DNA of 64,000 nt from Myrica gale (taxonomy: Eukaryota > Streptophyta > Magnoliopsida > Fagales > Myricaceae). A program made the translations under genes and the position numbers. Of the stretch, positions 39,982 through 51,253 are shown one piece after another (position 1 is the stretch's first letter; every line of letters starts with the position of its first letter). The stretch lies in the NCBI GenBank assembly GCA_963930655.1, contig OZ005611.1, forward strand, positions 25,717,001 to 25,781,000, in the 5' to 3' direction. The notes under the pieces are model-generated. The model saw only the letters and a program-made list of their open reading frames with translations. It made no database searches and was not told the origin of the DNA.

Positions 39982-40500
39982 TTTCCTGCATGTTTTGTGT
40001 TCATTCTTATGCTTTTTTTCTTCTCATTGATCTCTCAGATTGGATAGAGATGATTCATAAAATTGCGAGGCTCATGGAGAACCTTCAAGCACGAGGAACA
40101 TTGAGGGTGCGATAATGTTTTTTTTCATGCTTTTGTGGACTAAATTTTCATGGAAAAGATTTCTGTTTTGCCTTCGTTTTATAATGTCTTATTGCTAGTT
40201 GTCTATAAAATTGGGAAGATGGATTTGCTACTGAACTCATCAAGATCTGTTCTGCTTAACATCCACTTCTAAGTGATTAGCCAGTCTGTCACATTCTTTT
40301 AGTTCCCATTGTTTCTCAAATTATCTGCAAAAAAAACACTATTATATATTACATGTGCTAGTAATTTGGTCCACTGAATTATATCTTGATAAAACATCTT
40401 TCCTCATCAATTTTGAAAAGAAACGCACCTAAATGTTAATTTGATATGTTGTATTGTATTTGAAGTATGGTTCTTATTGTTATGTTCCTACAATGGTGTG

Positions 40501-40941
40501 GGGAGTCGGTGGATCATGTTCTTCGTTGTTCGGTTGCCAGAGGGTTGTGGTCGTATGTGCTTTGTATTCTGAATATCTCTTGGGTTATGCCTAGGAGGGT
40601 AGTTGAAGCGCTGAGGTGTTAGAAAATGAAGTTTGACTACCCAATTGCTTTGATAGCGTGGAAGATGATTCCTTCTTGAATTTTGGTGGAGTTTGTGGAG
40701 AGAGAGGAACAAAAGATGCTTTGAAGATATGGAGTCGTCGTTGGACTATTTGAGGGGCAATTTGTTGCAATCTCTTTTTCCATGGGCAAATGCGGTGTTG
40801 GGTTTTCCTTTTTCGGGCTATTTGGATTTTCTTAGCTTTTTAGCTTGTATGACTTATATGTTTTCAGTATAGTCTCTTGTACTATTAACACATCTTCTTC
40901 TTAATCTTTTTATTAATAAAGTTTAACTTATCAAAAAAAAA
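40501..40941 (+). mobile_element. 5'-truncated LINE insertion
   Basis: It contains the L1-type 3' end: GESVDHVLRCSVARGLW (zinc-binding zf-RVT text) and CLWRERNKRCFEDMES-like text in broken frames, ending in AATAAAGTTTAACTTATC and poly(A). It is flanked by 22-bp direct repeats (40,479-40,500 and 40,942-40,963; core TATGTTCCTACAATGGTG) with one mismatch. Confidence 0.9.
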
Positions 40942-41139
40942 GTTATGTTCCTCCAATGGTGTGTCTCAATGGCAATTGACTCATTAGCCTAGCCGTGAAT
41001 CTTACAATATTTAGTAAGAAAAATTATCAACATTAATAAGAGGTTTTATACAGATATTGGATCTTTAGCTTCATAAGAGACATTATAAACATTTTCAAGA
41101 GTCGTAAATCATATTTTGAAAAAGGGATAAATACAACAT

Positions 41140-41315
41140 TACTCTTTGTGATATACTCTAAAATTAAATAAGTCCTTAAACTTTAAAACACATAAAATTA
41201 GTTCGAGATTTAAGATTCATCATGACTTTAATTCCTTTGGGATCCTTCAACCTTAAAAACTAATTTTATGTGTTTTAAAATTTAAAAATTTATTTAATTT
41301 TAGAGTAAATTTATT
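41140..41315. mobile_element. Small AT-rich fold-back element
   Basis: CTCTAAAATTAAATAAGTCC (about 41,157) pairs with the region ending TTTATTTAATTTTAGAG (about 41,304), and ACACATAAAATTAG pairs with CTAATTTTATGTGT. Non-coding. Confidence 0.7.
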
Positions 41316-41489
41316 CTTTTAAAAATATTATTAAAAAAAGTGAATAAAAAATAATATACTACAATATCATGAAGTTAATGTGACATGAAATCCCTTGACA
41401 TTTGCAAATTGCAAATATCTCAGTTGCCGACAGATAAACTTCCAAATAGCATACCCTATCCCTTGACATGAGTATGATCGTTTAACTCC

Positions 41490-42050
41490 CTCTTTTCTTC
41501 CTTTCCTGGGACTCGCACAGTATAATGCATTTGAATAAATTTTCTGTCTGGTTTAACGTGTACTCTACTAGAACTTTCAGATATCAATAATCATTCCACT
41601 CGTTTCCTTGATCTCCATTCTCCGGGGCCGCATTTTCTTTTTGGTTGGAATCCAATTTTCCACCGAGGAAAGGAAATCCATTCATCTTCTGTCTTTTCTC
41701 GGCCGTGTCTTGGACGTGATCCATCTTTTCTCAGTTTCTTGCCCTATATAGATATAATATACTGGATTGACGGGGTCTTGGACGTGGTAGGGACGGTGGA
41801 ATCCATTTCATATTTTAAGGAATTATAATTGAGTTGTCGGTGAAAGTTGTCGGAGGGATAGGACAAAATAATGACAAAGCAGCTTGTTATGCATAACACA
41901 GGGTCGTCGAAAAAGAGACTCACCTCGCTGAAAATTAAAGAGACTATACGCACGTTATTATATAGAGTACTATTTCTTGATTTGAAACTACTTTTACGCG
42001 TACATTTACGTGATCCAAACGTATATATAGTAGTGCAGACAAGTCGTGAT
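41490..42050. repeat. Copy 2 of the duplicated RLP-upstream block, left part
   Basis: It matches 925-1085 and 1195-1220 (ACGTGTACTCTACTAGAAC, TTTGGTTGGAATCCAATTTT, AGTGCAGACAAGTCG). It is interrupted after GTGAT (42,046-42,050) by the copia element and resumes at 49,144. Confidence 0.8.
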
Positions 42051-42536
42051 GGTAAGAGTAAAATCACAATTAATCATTACGATTGTGAATGCAGCGGAAT
42101 AAAACATCAGGATCTTTACCTCCAGCCTTCTTGCTCAGCACTCAAACTCGGAATCTCTGCAGAGTAACTTTATGAATTTGTAATTTAGTGAGGCTCTTCC
42201 AACCTATGCCTATGCCTTACAGAGAATGCATTAGATGGTATACACAGGCCTCTTATTTATAGGCTAGGTCAGGGACCCTCATTCTGTTGTAGATTTGAAT
42301 TTGTTCCTTCCATCAAGGTAATTCAAATTCAAAATCAAATAGCAATCTTTATCTAATTGGTTACAATTTGAATTCCAATTTAAATCAGAAATCAAATTGC
42401 AATCTTTTTCCAATTAGTTCTAAATTTGAATCTGCTACAAATTCCATAATCTTATTTAACTTACATCATAATCTTTAAAACTTTAAAAGATTATTTACAT
42501 ATGTCAATTAGGTCACCTTAAGGAAATATTCTAACA
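42051..42536 (-). repeat. 3' LTR of copia element 2
   Basis: It begins GGTAAGAGTAAAATCAC, the first base mutated from TG as in the other LTR, and ends AATATTCTAACA. Confidence 0.92.
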
Positions 42537-43127
42537 TTCTCTCACTTGACCTTGACGACATATGTCTTGATGTCTCGAGTTCTTTAGTTTGGCCAACTGT
42601 TTATGGAATCCTCCCACCCACATAATGAATGCTACACACGAATCATGGCGGTAAAATCGTAACATAATCGGTCGTCCCTTCCATGTATTACCAGCACAAT
42701 ACTCATTATATGAGTACTTTATGAGAATCAAAACTTTATGAATGAACTTCTTATAAGTCATTCAGGTCCTTTTATTTATCTCCATAGATAACAATAAATA
42801 ATAAAGAATTTGCGCAATAAATCTTTATTTCAATAACTTCATGTCTGTAAGTAAAAAATTGAGAGAAACTAAGTACAAAACGAATTAGCAAGCCCCATAT
42901 AATCCACATGATCTTTAAACTGTTTTACCGGTAAACTTTTGTCATGGGATCAGCAAGCATCAACTTAGTAATTATATGCTCTATAAAAACAACATGTCTC
43001 TTGATGTTTTCTCTCACATTAAGATACTTGATATCTATGTGCTTACTTCTGCTTCCACTTTTATGATTCTTTGAAAAGAATACTAGTGCAGAATTGTCAC
43101 ATAAAATCTTAATTGGTCTCTCAACAA

Positions 43128-43529
43128 ACTCAACAATTTTGAGACCATTTAACTATAATGCCTGTGTAGTGGATTCATAGCACGTATCTTCCCAGTATAC
43201 CAACTGCTAATGCAATATCAGGTTTAGTACAGACCTGAGCATACATCAAACTGCCGATTGCAGATGCATACGGTAAACCTTTCATTTGTTCTTGTTCCAA
43301 TTCACTTTTGGGACATTGATCTCAACAGACTCAACAATTTTGAGACCATTTAACTATAATGCCTGTGTAGTGGCTTCATAGCACGTATCTTCCCAGTATA
43401 CCAACTGCTAATGCAATATCAGGTTTAGTACAGACCTGAGCATACATCAAACTGCCGATTGCAGATGCATATGGTAAACCTTTCATTTGTTCTTGTTCCA
43501 ATTCACTTTTGGGACATTGATCCAAACAG
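43128..43529. repeat. 201-bp tandem duplication inside copia element 2
   Basis: The segment starting ACTCAACAATTTTGAGACC occurs at 43,128-43,328 and again at 43,329-43,529, almost identical. It covers RT C-terminal text (GLPYASAIGSLMYAQVC on the minus strand). It arose after the element became inactive or during its last replication. Confidence 0.92.
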
Positions 43530-44340
43530 AATTTATCCCCTTTGATGATAGGTGCTACACTAGGAGCACATTTGTTCATATCATATCTTTCTAAAACTTT
43601 TTCAATGTAGGCCTTCTGAGACAGTTGTAATATTTTCTGTTTTCTGTCTCTATGAATCTCTATTTCAATGACATAAGAGGCTTCACCCAAATCCTTCATT
43701 TCAAAGTGTTTAGACCGAAACTTTTTAGTTTCATATAGCAAACCCAAATCATTTGTTGCAAGTAAAATATCGTCTACATAAAGAACTAGAAAGATTACTT
43801 TACTCCCACTGACCTTAAGGTATAAACATTGATCCACAAGATTCTCCAAAAACCCGAATGAAGTAATAACCTTGTGAAATTTAATATACCATTGACGGGA
43901 GGCTTGTTTTAGTCCATATGTAGATTTCTTTAATTTACATGCGTTCTGACTGTTATCATCAAACCCCTCAGGTTGTCTCATATACACCTCCTCCTCAAGA
44001 TCCCCATTTAGAAAACCCCTCAGGTTTTCACGTTCATCTGTTGTAGCTCTAAGTCAAAATGAGCTACTAATGTCATGATTATCCTAAACGAATCCTTCTT
44101 TGATACTGGAGAGAAGGTTTCATGATAATCTATGCCTTCCTTTTGAGTGAAACCCTTGGCTACAAGTCTGGCTTTATATCGTTCAACTTTACCGGAAGCT
44201 TCCCTTTTGGTTTTGTAAACTCATTTGCAGTCTATGGCTACAGCTTCCTTTGGTAAGTCAACAAGATCCCAGACTTGATTCTTTGCCATAGATTCCATCT
44301 CTTCCTTCATGGCATCAAACCACAACATGGAGTTATCTCC
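43376..44340 (-). pseudogene. Copia 2 reverse transcriptase fragment
   Basis: 43,376-43,987 reads [41 protein letters not shown] (polymerase box) and LGEASYVIEIEIHRDR. RT N-terminal text (NKVWDLVDLPKEAVAIDCK-like) is readable in broken frames to about 44,340. RNase H is mostly missing. Confidence 0.85.
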
Positions 44341-44379
44341 ATTCATGGCCTGTGAAAACGTATTTGGATCCCTTTTAGG

Positions 44380-45599
44380 TCAAACATCAAAGTCAGACTC
44401 TTGAAGGTATACAACATAATCATTAGGGATTGTTGATTTCCTTATTCTAAAGGATCGTCTTAATTCTACTTCCTCAACATCTTGCAGAGGTTGGGTAGAC
44501 TCAGTCTGAACATGTTCTGTATGAGTTGGCTCTTCTTGAACTGGTTGTGGTTCAGGATAATCAACTTTCCTAAACACAAACAATCTTTCTCCAGAAGGAG
44601 AAGATTCAGACAACTCTTGTGCTTCTTTAAATTCAACCTTTTGGGAATTTTCACTAGGTTCAATATCCTCTAAAAACTTAGCATTTCCTGATTCAACAAT
44701 CTTAGTATTATGTGTAGGACAGTAAAATCTAAATCCTTTGGAGTTTACTGGATAGCCGATAAAAAATCCGTTGGTTGTCTTTGGATCTAATTTCTTTATA
44801 TTCGGATCGTAAATCCTCACTTCAATAGGACAACCCCATATGTGTAAGTGATTTAAACTAGGTTTCCATCCTTTCCATAACTCAAAAGGTGTCCTTGGGA
44901 CAGCCTTGGATGGAACCCTGTTTAAGATATACACAGCAGTTTTTTTAAAGTTTCACTCCAAGATACTGAGGGAGACTAGAATTACTAAGCATACTCCTTA
45001 CCATGTCCATAAGCGTGCGATTCCTTCTTTCTGCTACACCATTTTGTTGTGGTGTACCAGACATTGTGTATTGAGCAACAATGTCTTCCTGTTCAAGGAA
45101 TTTTGCAAATGTACCACTCATTTGTCCTTTTTCTGTGTACCTTCCATAATATTCTCTACCTCTATCAGATCTTACGATCTTGCTTTTTCGTTTCCTTTTG
45201 GTTCTCTACTTCTGCCTTATAAGTCTTAAAGGCATTCAACGCCTCAGACTTTTCATAAAAAAGGTAGAGATACGTGAAACGTGAATGATCATCAATGAAT
45301 GAGATAAAATATCTCTGACCATTAATGCATGGAGTAGGAAAAAGTCCACAGAGATCAGTATGTATGATCTCTAGAATCTTAGAACTCCTTTTGACACCTT
45401 TAGTGGACTTGTTAGTCTGCTTTCCCTTTATGCAGTCTATACAAGTGCCAAGGTCAGTAAAATCAAGAGTTTGTAAGACTCCATCATTTGCCAACCTTTT
45501 GATTCGCTCAATGGAGATATGTCCTAATCTCCTATGCCATAACAAACCGGAATTCTCATTTATAAGCCTTCTCTTTATGTCAATAGTATGTATTGACAA
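44380..45599 (-). pseudogene. Copia 2 pre-integrase and integrase fragments
   Basis: 45,165-45,599 carries SGLLWHRRLGHISIERIK, CIDCIKGKQTNKSTKG and IIHTDLCGLFPTP, YFISFIDDHSRFTYLYL (integrase core start). 44,380-44,934 carries MYILNRVPSKAVPRTPFEL, WGCPIEVRIYDPNIKKLD and FIGYPVNSKGFRFYCP (integrase C-terminal region), then an acidic linker. The two are separated by frame breaks. Confidence 0.88.
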
Positions 45600-45988
45600 A
45601 CAATTATTCTCAAAGTGGGGATCTAATTCAATTTTGTAAAGACCATAAATTTTATTCCACCACCAACAACTTGATTATTTCGAAACAAACTGAAAGCTGA
45701 ATTTGTAAAATAAAAACCATAACGCAATATATCAAGTTTTGAAATTGAAATTAAATTCCTTGAAAATTTTGGAATAAAAATACATCTTCAAGATCTAAAA
45801 TAAAACCAGTTTTCAAAATTATTCTTTAAGTCCCAACCGCTTCCATATTTGAGAACATTTTATTTCTAGAGTAAAACTCGTTCACTTCTTTTCGGCTTCC
45901 TTGTTGTGAGAAAACTTTGCAATATATTCACAATGTGGATTGAAGAACCAGAATCAATCCACCAAGTATTGCAAGCAGCTTCAACAAC

Positions 45989-46735
45989 TTAAGATTCATG
46001 ACAAACAAGAGAGAGGAATATACCTTTCTTCTCGAGCCACTTGAGGTACTTTTGGCAATCCTTCTTCATGTGTCCTTTCTTCTTACAGAACAAACAAGTA
46101 TCCTTAGTGTCATCAATCTTAATTGACACCTTGTTCTCCTTCTTGAAGTTGTGGACAACCTTGCCTTTCTTGGTCTTCCCCTTAGCACGAGAAACACAGT
46201 GAAAACTCTCAGGTTTCTCGCGTTTCAGCCTCTCTTCCTCTTGAACACACATAGTCAGTAAATCATTCACTGACCATTTTTCCTTATGTGTGTTGTATGA
46301 TATTTTAAAGGGATCATACTCATTTGGTAGAGAGTTCAAAATTAGATGAACCAAGAATGAGTCAGAAATTTCAACTTCCAGAGTTTTTAATTGAGATGCA
46401 ATGTCTCTCATCTCCATTATGTGCTCACGCACACTAGTTGAACTCTTTATTTATTTGCTTGACAGCTTTCTCATCAGGGTGCTGGCTAATGCCTTTTCAG
46501 AAGTAACAAATTGCTCTTCAACGGACTTTAAAAAATCCTTAGCTTTAATGCATTCAGGGATAGAACCCCTAATGCTCTTGATGATGTGAGATTTAATGAA
46601 CATCAAACTGAGACGATTTGATCGCTCCCATTGTTCATAAACATAAATCTCCTGTGGCGTACTTGATTCCGTGATAGTGGGTTCCACTACACGGAGCGCT
46701 TCATCTAATTCCATAAACCCCAGAGTAAAAAGCAA
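45989..46735 (-). pseudogene. Copia 2 gag with zinc knuckle
   Basis: 46,451-46,735 (MELDEALRVVEP, YVYEQWERSNRLSLMFIK) and 45,989-46,432 (LVHLILNSLPNEYDPFKI, then the CCHC knuckle CLFCKKKGHMKKDC) are consecutive parts of gag, separated by a frame break at about 46,440. Protease text is not clearly open downstream. Confidence 0.85.
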
Positions 46736-47719
46736 ACTTTACTTTCAGTCAGCAAAATTATCACCACTTAGCATTGGAACACGCAACGAACTATCAATTA
46801 GGGAAGAATAAATAACTGCAATATAACATAAAACTACTTAATTGCTATGAATTGACCTTATTTAAATCAACCAATGTCAATTTAATATTAAATTTCGACC
46901 TACCTGTGGGCAAAGGTTGCATATGCATGAAATTTACTCTTTATTATTAAATCTAACAATTTTAAATATTAAGAATAAAATTCTCCGTACCTGTGGGCCT
47001 AAGAAAATTTTATTGTTAATACAAAATTTATTATTTTAATCTAACTAAGTCACAAAATTAAAAAATTTCCCTGCGGGGAAAGTAATCAATTTTATAATTT
47101 AGTTACCACACGGATATTAATTTCTCTTTATGAAGTTCATATATTAATCTTGATGTAATCATCAATATAAAATTGGGATGCTGTGGCTCTCCGAAAATCA
47201 TTATGATAATTACGACTTCATCAATATCCGTCAACTTTATAGATGCCTAATCTTAATCCAAGAATAAAAAAATGAACCAATCTTTAAGGTGAGACAATAG
47301 TATTTTCTAAAACACAAGCAGGGGAGCTCCCAGGTAAGTGAGGTAGGTCTGAGGACCTTTAAATACCAAGACTTGCCTTAGCCAGAACTGTCCATGACCT
47401 ATATTCTTCGATCATACCCTATATTCCCACCAACCTTAGTAAGTTCTTTAATCATGCTTGGTCTAGGCATCAAACATTTTATGCATGATCAACATTTCTA
47501 TATAATTAGATTTTCACATAATAAATCAAGCATAAACTTAATATTTCTAGAATGGAAGCAATTAAACATTGAATATCATAATAATTCTAGAAATTCATGT
47601 AAGCATAAAAGTAAACTAATATTTCTAGAATTTAATCAATTAAAAATTGAACATCCAAATAATTCTAGAAATTAATGCAAGCATAAAAGTATTTTTTTAA
47701 AAAAAATTAAAAATATATA

Positions 47720-48300
47720 AAAAAAAATTTAATCTGCCGGTCCTGTCGGACCGGTCCGGCGGTCCAACTCGCGGCCCGCCCACGTGGGTCGCACGACCCG
47801 GTCCAGGTGGGTCAACAATGACCGGTCGGAAGGCCGGTTTGTTTTCCTTCGGGCCTAAGGCCTTTAGGCTGACCCAATGGTCAGTCCAGCCCATTTGGTC
47901 AGAAGCAATGCGGGCCTCAAGGCCCTTGGGCTGACCATTGGGTCAGCCCATCAGACTGAATTGGGCTGGCCTCCTGATTTATCCGGGTAGGTAACCCTAC
48001 CCGGGTTACCGGGTCATTGACCCGGTTATCTTAAACACAGACCCGAAGGTCTGTGTTTATTGCGTACCTGCGGCGGCAGTTGCCGCCGCAGCCCATGCTC
48101 GCGGCCTGGCGTCCCTTGGGACGCCGCCGCACGGCCAGGCGTCCCAATGGACGCCGCCGCCTGCACCAGCGACGAGAAGGCCGTGTGCCTCTTGTCGCCG
48201 GCAGCTTCTTGAAGGCCACGGGTTTCTAACCCGTGGCTGGGAGAGGAGGATTTCCTCCTCTCCGACCACCTGCTGCCGCACGGAGGGTCACCTCCTCCGG
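47720..48300. other. GC-rich leader segment of copia element 2
   Basis: Between gag and the 5' LTR the composition switches abruptly to GC-rich, with short inverted and direct repeats (GGTCCGGCGG, GGGTCAGCCCA / TGGGCTGACC, GACGCCGCCGC twice). No credible protein. It could be a structured leader or captured host sequence. Confidence 0.6.
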
Positions 48301-48658
48301 TGACTCTTCATCTTTTCTTTTCAAGAACCAAAACACAATTTTACAATTCCAATGAATCAAAAAACTTGGTTTTTCATGAACATTTTACATAATCAAAACC
48401 CAACCCATACGGGTTTTTTCAAAAAAATGTTTTGTTGTTCTCTTTGTTTCTAAACTAACAGAAATAGCATGTAAACAAAGAAAAATTTTTCTTTAAACTT
48501 ATAATTGACAGTCCGCCAAAAAATATGGAAGAAATCAATTTTCTTTTAAAAATACTTATACAGAGAATCAGTATTTCTTGATTCAAGCGACAATCTGAAT
48601 TTAATCAGTAAATCGCTTCACTGAACAAGAAGTACGGAAGGTTGCTCCGATACCACAT

Positions 48659-49143
48659 GTAAGAGTAAAATCACAATCAATCATTACGATTGTGAATGCA
48701 GCGGAATAAAACATCAGGATCTTTACCTCCAGCCTTCTTGCTCAGCACTCAAACTCGGAATCTCTGCAGAGTAACTTTATGAATTTGTAATTTAATGAGG
48801 CTCTTCCAACCTATGCCTATGCCTTACAGAGAATGCATTAGATGGTATACACAAGCCTCTTATTTATAGGCTAGGTCAGGGACCCTCAATCTGTTGTAGA
48901 TTTGATTTTGTTCCTTCCATCAAGGTAATTCAAATTCAAAATCAAATAGCAATTTTTATCTAATTGGTTACAATTTGAATTCCAATTTAAATCAGAAATC
49001 AAATTGCAATCTTTATCCAATTAGTTCTAAATTTGAATCTGCTACAGATTCCATAATCTTATTTAACTTACATCATAATCTTTAAAACTTTAAAAGATTA
49101 TTTACATATGTCAATTAGATCACCTTAAAGAAATATTCTAACA
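48659..49143 (-). repeat. 5' LTR of copia element 2
   Basis: It begins TGTAAGAGTAAAATCAC and ends AATATTCTAACA, followed by the target duplication GTGAT. Confidence 0.93.
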
Positions 49144-49829
49144 GTGATTGGATTAGGTACGTAATTCTCGATCCATTAGCGAATTAAACAAATACGCAGA
49201 GAGGGAAAGAAATGCATGTCATCCATTCTCCGGGTCTTGATGAACTTCGTCTTGTTCTATTCGTCTTGTTCTGGACGTGATCCACCTTTTCTCCATGTCT
49301 TGATTGTGGTCTACATGATGTTCGGCGTATATAACACGTGGTGGAAAACAACCACAACATTTCTTCTTATATGTTTTATTTTAATAGAAATTTCTTTTTT
49401 GTCTTCCTGAATTAGTGCAATATTCAACCCTATACTTCAACAAAAACAAAGGATTAATTGCAGGAATCTTTTATTTGTTTTGTAACCGAAAATAGTTATT
49501 AATTTGCGAGCTGTCAAACCTCACATCACATGGAACTTAGGGAAAGCAAATCAGCTTGTAAATTTATTGACAAAGTATGGACCATTAGTAGTTAATCCAA
49601 GGTATTTCATCTCAGGGGAGTTACCTCATGAGTTCGAGGTATTTATATGAGAATCGTCTTGGACAACTTTTAGTTTGAGACAAATGCACATAGATGTTTT
49701 GGTTTTTTAATGGTGCTTGGTTTATTTTAGTTTCTTTGGTTGATTTTTTTATCAGTACATTGTGTCAGTTTGATTTTGTAACGTCTATGGTTTTAAAATA
49801 TTTTTACAAATTAACATGACTTATGTTTT
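49144..49829. repeat. Copy 2 of the duplicated RLP-upstream block, right part
   Basis: It matches 1,220-1,297 and 1,950-2,060 and 2,700-2,900 (CGTAATTCTCGATCCA, GGTCTACATGATGTTCG, ACATTTCTTCTTATATG, GGAACTTAGGGAAAGCAAATCAG). Its end (about 49,680-49,790, GCTTGGTTTATTTTAGTTT) is also found at 60,930-61,010. Confidence 0.8.
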
Positions 49830-50953
49830 AATTCTACACTTCCCCCGACTTCTCTCGAATCTTCCTGCACCAGCACTAGCGTCCCCCCCTTTTTTTCCTG
49901 TCCTCCCGGCGGCGGGAGGAGCTCCGGCTCCTACCCCATCGGCCCCCTCCTCCTTCTCCCTATCATCTTTCTTTTTCCCATCCCTTCCTTTCTTCTCTTC
50001 CTTCCCAACTCTTCCCTCATTTCTTCTCCTCCGCCCCCGATCCCTTTTCCTCTTCTTCTCTTCCCCATCTCCTTCTCCCTTTTTTGTTCGGTTCCTCCCT
50101 CCTTTCCCCCTCTCTTCTTTCTCCTTCCCCTTCCATTTCCCTCCTTCTCTTCCGCCACCCCCTCCTTCTTCCTCTTTTTCTTCTCCCCCTCTCCTTTCCC
50201 TTTTTTGTTCGGAACCTTGTCGGTAGATCCTGGTGATTCTTTGCATCCCCGGTGGCCACAAACTTGCTCATTGTCGTCTACTACTCCAGCCGAGCACACG
50301 GGTACCGACCCGGCTCACATTGGACGGCGCGTGAGGTCTCACGCGCGCCACGCGTGGATCTCAAGCTCCTGTCCCTGTGCTCATTGTTCCGGACGATTTT
50401 CGGCGGTTTTGGCGGCCACGCGCTGCATGACAGGGTCCTGCTCTCCTAGGCGATCTCAGCACATTCTGGTTGCTGGTGGCGCGTGGTGTACACGCGTCGG
50501 ACATTCTGGTGGCGCGTGGTGTACACGCGTTGGGATTCATGGTGGCGCGTGGAATACACGCGCCGGTGCTTCTCCTTGCGATGACAGTGGCTTGGCCTCT
50601 TTGCTCGTTTGCTGGCGATGGTGTTGGTTCTGTCTTTTTTTGGTGTTTGTTTGGGTTTTGTTGTTGGTCTGTTTTTTGTTTTGATGTATTTTGGTCCGGC
50701 TACTGCGTGAGCTTTGTCCGATCCCTTGTGGATCTTATCTGCCCTTGCATGGCTTACTGTACCGGGCTGTGGTGCTTTCTTTACTGGCATGTAAATGTCC
50801 TGGTAGATTTATCTACCGTGTCCGACTGCCGCTCCTACTGCTTTGCATGGAGCATATAGAGGTTGTATCTGATCTGCTTTTGGATCCCGCCGGTGTTTAT
50901 CGTTTGGTCTTTGTATCGGTTCCTCTTTGAAACATTACCTAGAAAAAAAAAAC
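49830..50953 (+). mobile_element. GC-rich poly(A) retroposon, copy 2
   Basis: Flanked by the direct repeat TGACTTATGTTTT (49,817-49,829 and 50,954-50,966). It ends GTTCCTCTTTGAAACATTACCTAG plus poly(A). The 5' third is a pyrimidine-rich tract. The middle carries three or four imperfect palindromes of the type GCGCGTGGTGTACACGCG at about 50,480-50,565. It is homologous to copy 1 at 38,836-39,981 in opposite orientation. Frames such as 50,205-50,684 are low-complexity (Cys/Val/Gly repeats) and not conserved between copies, so I do not call a protein. Confidence 0.8.
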
Positions 50954-51114
50954 TGACTTATGTTTTGGTTGGTACGAGTGAGACACGATCATCTCTCTTT
51001 CCGAGAAGCAACTCACCTTCGGAAAAGCTTCCTATCACTGCCTAGAGATTAGTATATTGTTTGGTTATAAAATTTTGTTAAAATTTTATGTTTGTTTTTT
51101 AAAAAAGGTGTTTT

Positions 51115-51253
51115 AAAATTGGTGAATAAGTGATAAAAGTAAAGATAAAATTTTAAAATGTGTTTGATAAATTTTGTTTACTTCACACAAGCTATGTAGA
51201 TGAGGCCCTTCGTTATAGCATGAATTTATTGCCTTCAAATTATTTCCAAGTAC
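51115..51253. repeat. RLP2 distal upstream region, homologous to RLP3
   Basis: TTTGTTTACTTCACACAAGC to GAATTTATTGCCTTCAAATT matches 62,295-62,375. It is split from the core promoter by the retroposon at 51,254-52,099. Confidence 0.85.

Larger units (their letters stand above)
35108..40106 (+). pseudogene. TIMELESS-like replication fork protein gene, middle and 3' exons missing
   Basis: Exons read: 35,108-35,210 (MDTESLSVICAGLGIAD...); 36,932-37,084 (LLRFLRRDDPQTRDVF...); 37,187-37,346 (VLVFLTMPIEPTSND...); 37,952-38,261 (EDDWKLVLTLFRNVL, FLELLFNENVMDLIL, LEIFHYIFIGQEPEL). They sum to 242 codons in phase and form the TIMELESS N-terminal domain. TIMELESS works with TIPIN at replication forks (family knowledge). 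The next recognisable exon is 40,039-40,106 (EMIHKIARLMENLQARGTLR), far downstream in the protein. It needs a phase-1 junction while exon 4 ends in phase 0; direct joining meets TAG at once. So several hundred residues are missing and nothing follows 40,106. Intron 2 appears to have a GC donor. The gene could be transcribed but not make the full protein. Confidence 0.85.
42051..49143 (-). mobile_element. Copia LTR retrotransposon 2, full-length but dead
   Basis: 7,093 bp, flanked by the 5-bp target duplication GTGAT (42,046-42,050 and 49,144-49,148). LTRs are 42,051-42,536 and 48,659-49,143. A minus-strand primer-binding site TGGTATCGGAGCAACC lies next to the right LTR (about 48,640-48,656). 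Coding order on the minus strand is gag, zinc knuckle, pre-integrase/integrase, RT, with many stops and gaps. The uninterrupted pre-insertion site is visible at about 1,210-1,222. By eye the LTRs differ at about 11 of ~485 positions, so it is older than the copia element at 54.6-59.5 kb. Confidence 0.95.

Noticed and set aside
39347-39991. 214-codon minus-strand frame rich in Pro, Ser and Phe, with overlapping frames on both strands
   Set aside because: It is a translation of a purine/pyrimidine-rich tract inside a retroposon; the equivalent frame is not conserved in the copy at 49.8-51.0 kb.
47697-48281. Arg/Gly-rich minus-strand frames in the GC-rich leader as a protein
   Set aside because: Several overlapping short frames caused by high GC, none with recognisable domains; the position between LTR and gag fits a leader.
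50205-50684. 159-codon frame with repeated GGAWCTRVG units
   Set aside because: The repeats are translations of CACGCG palindromes; the other copy does not keep the frame.
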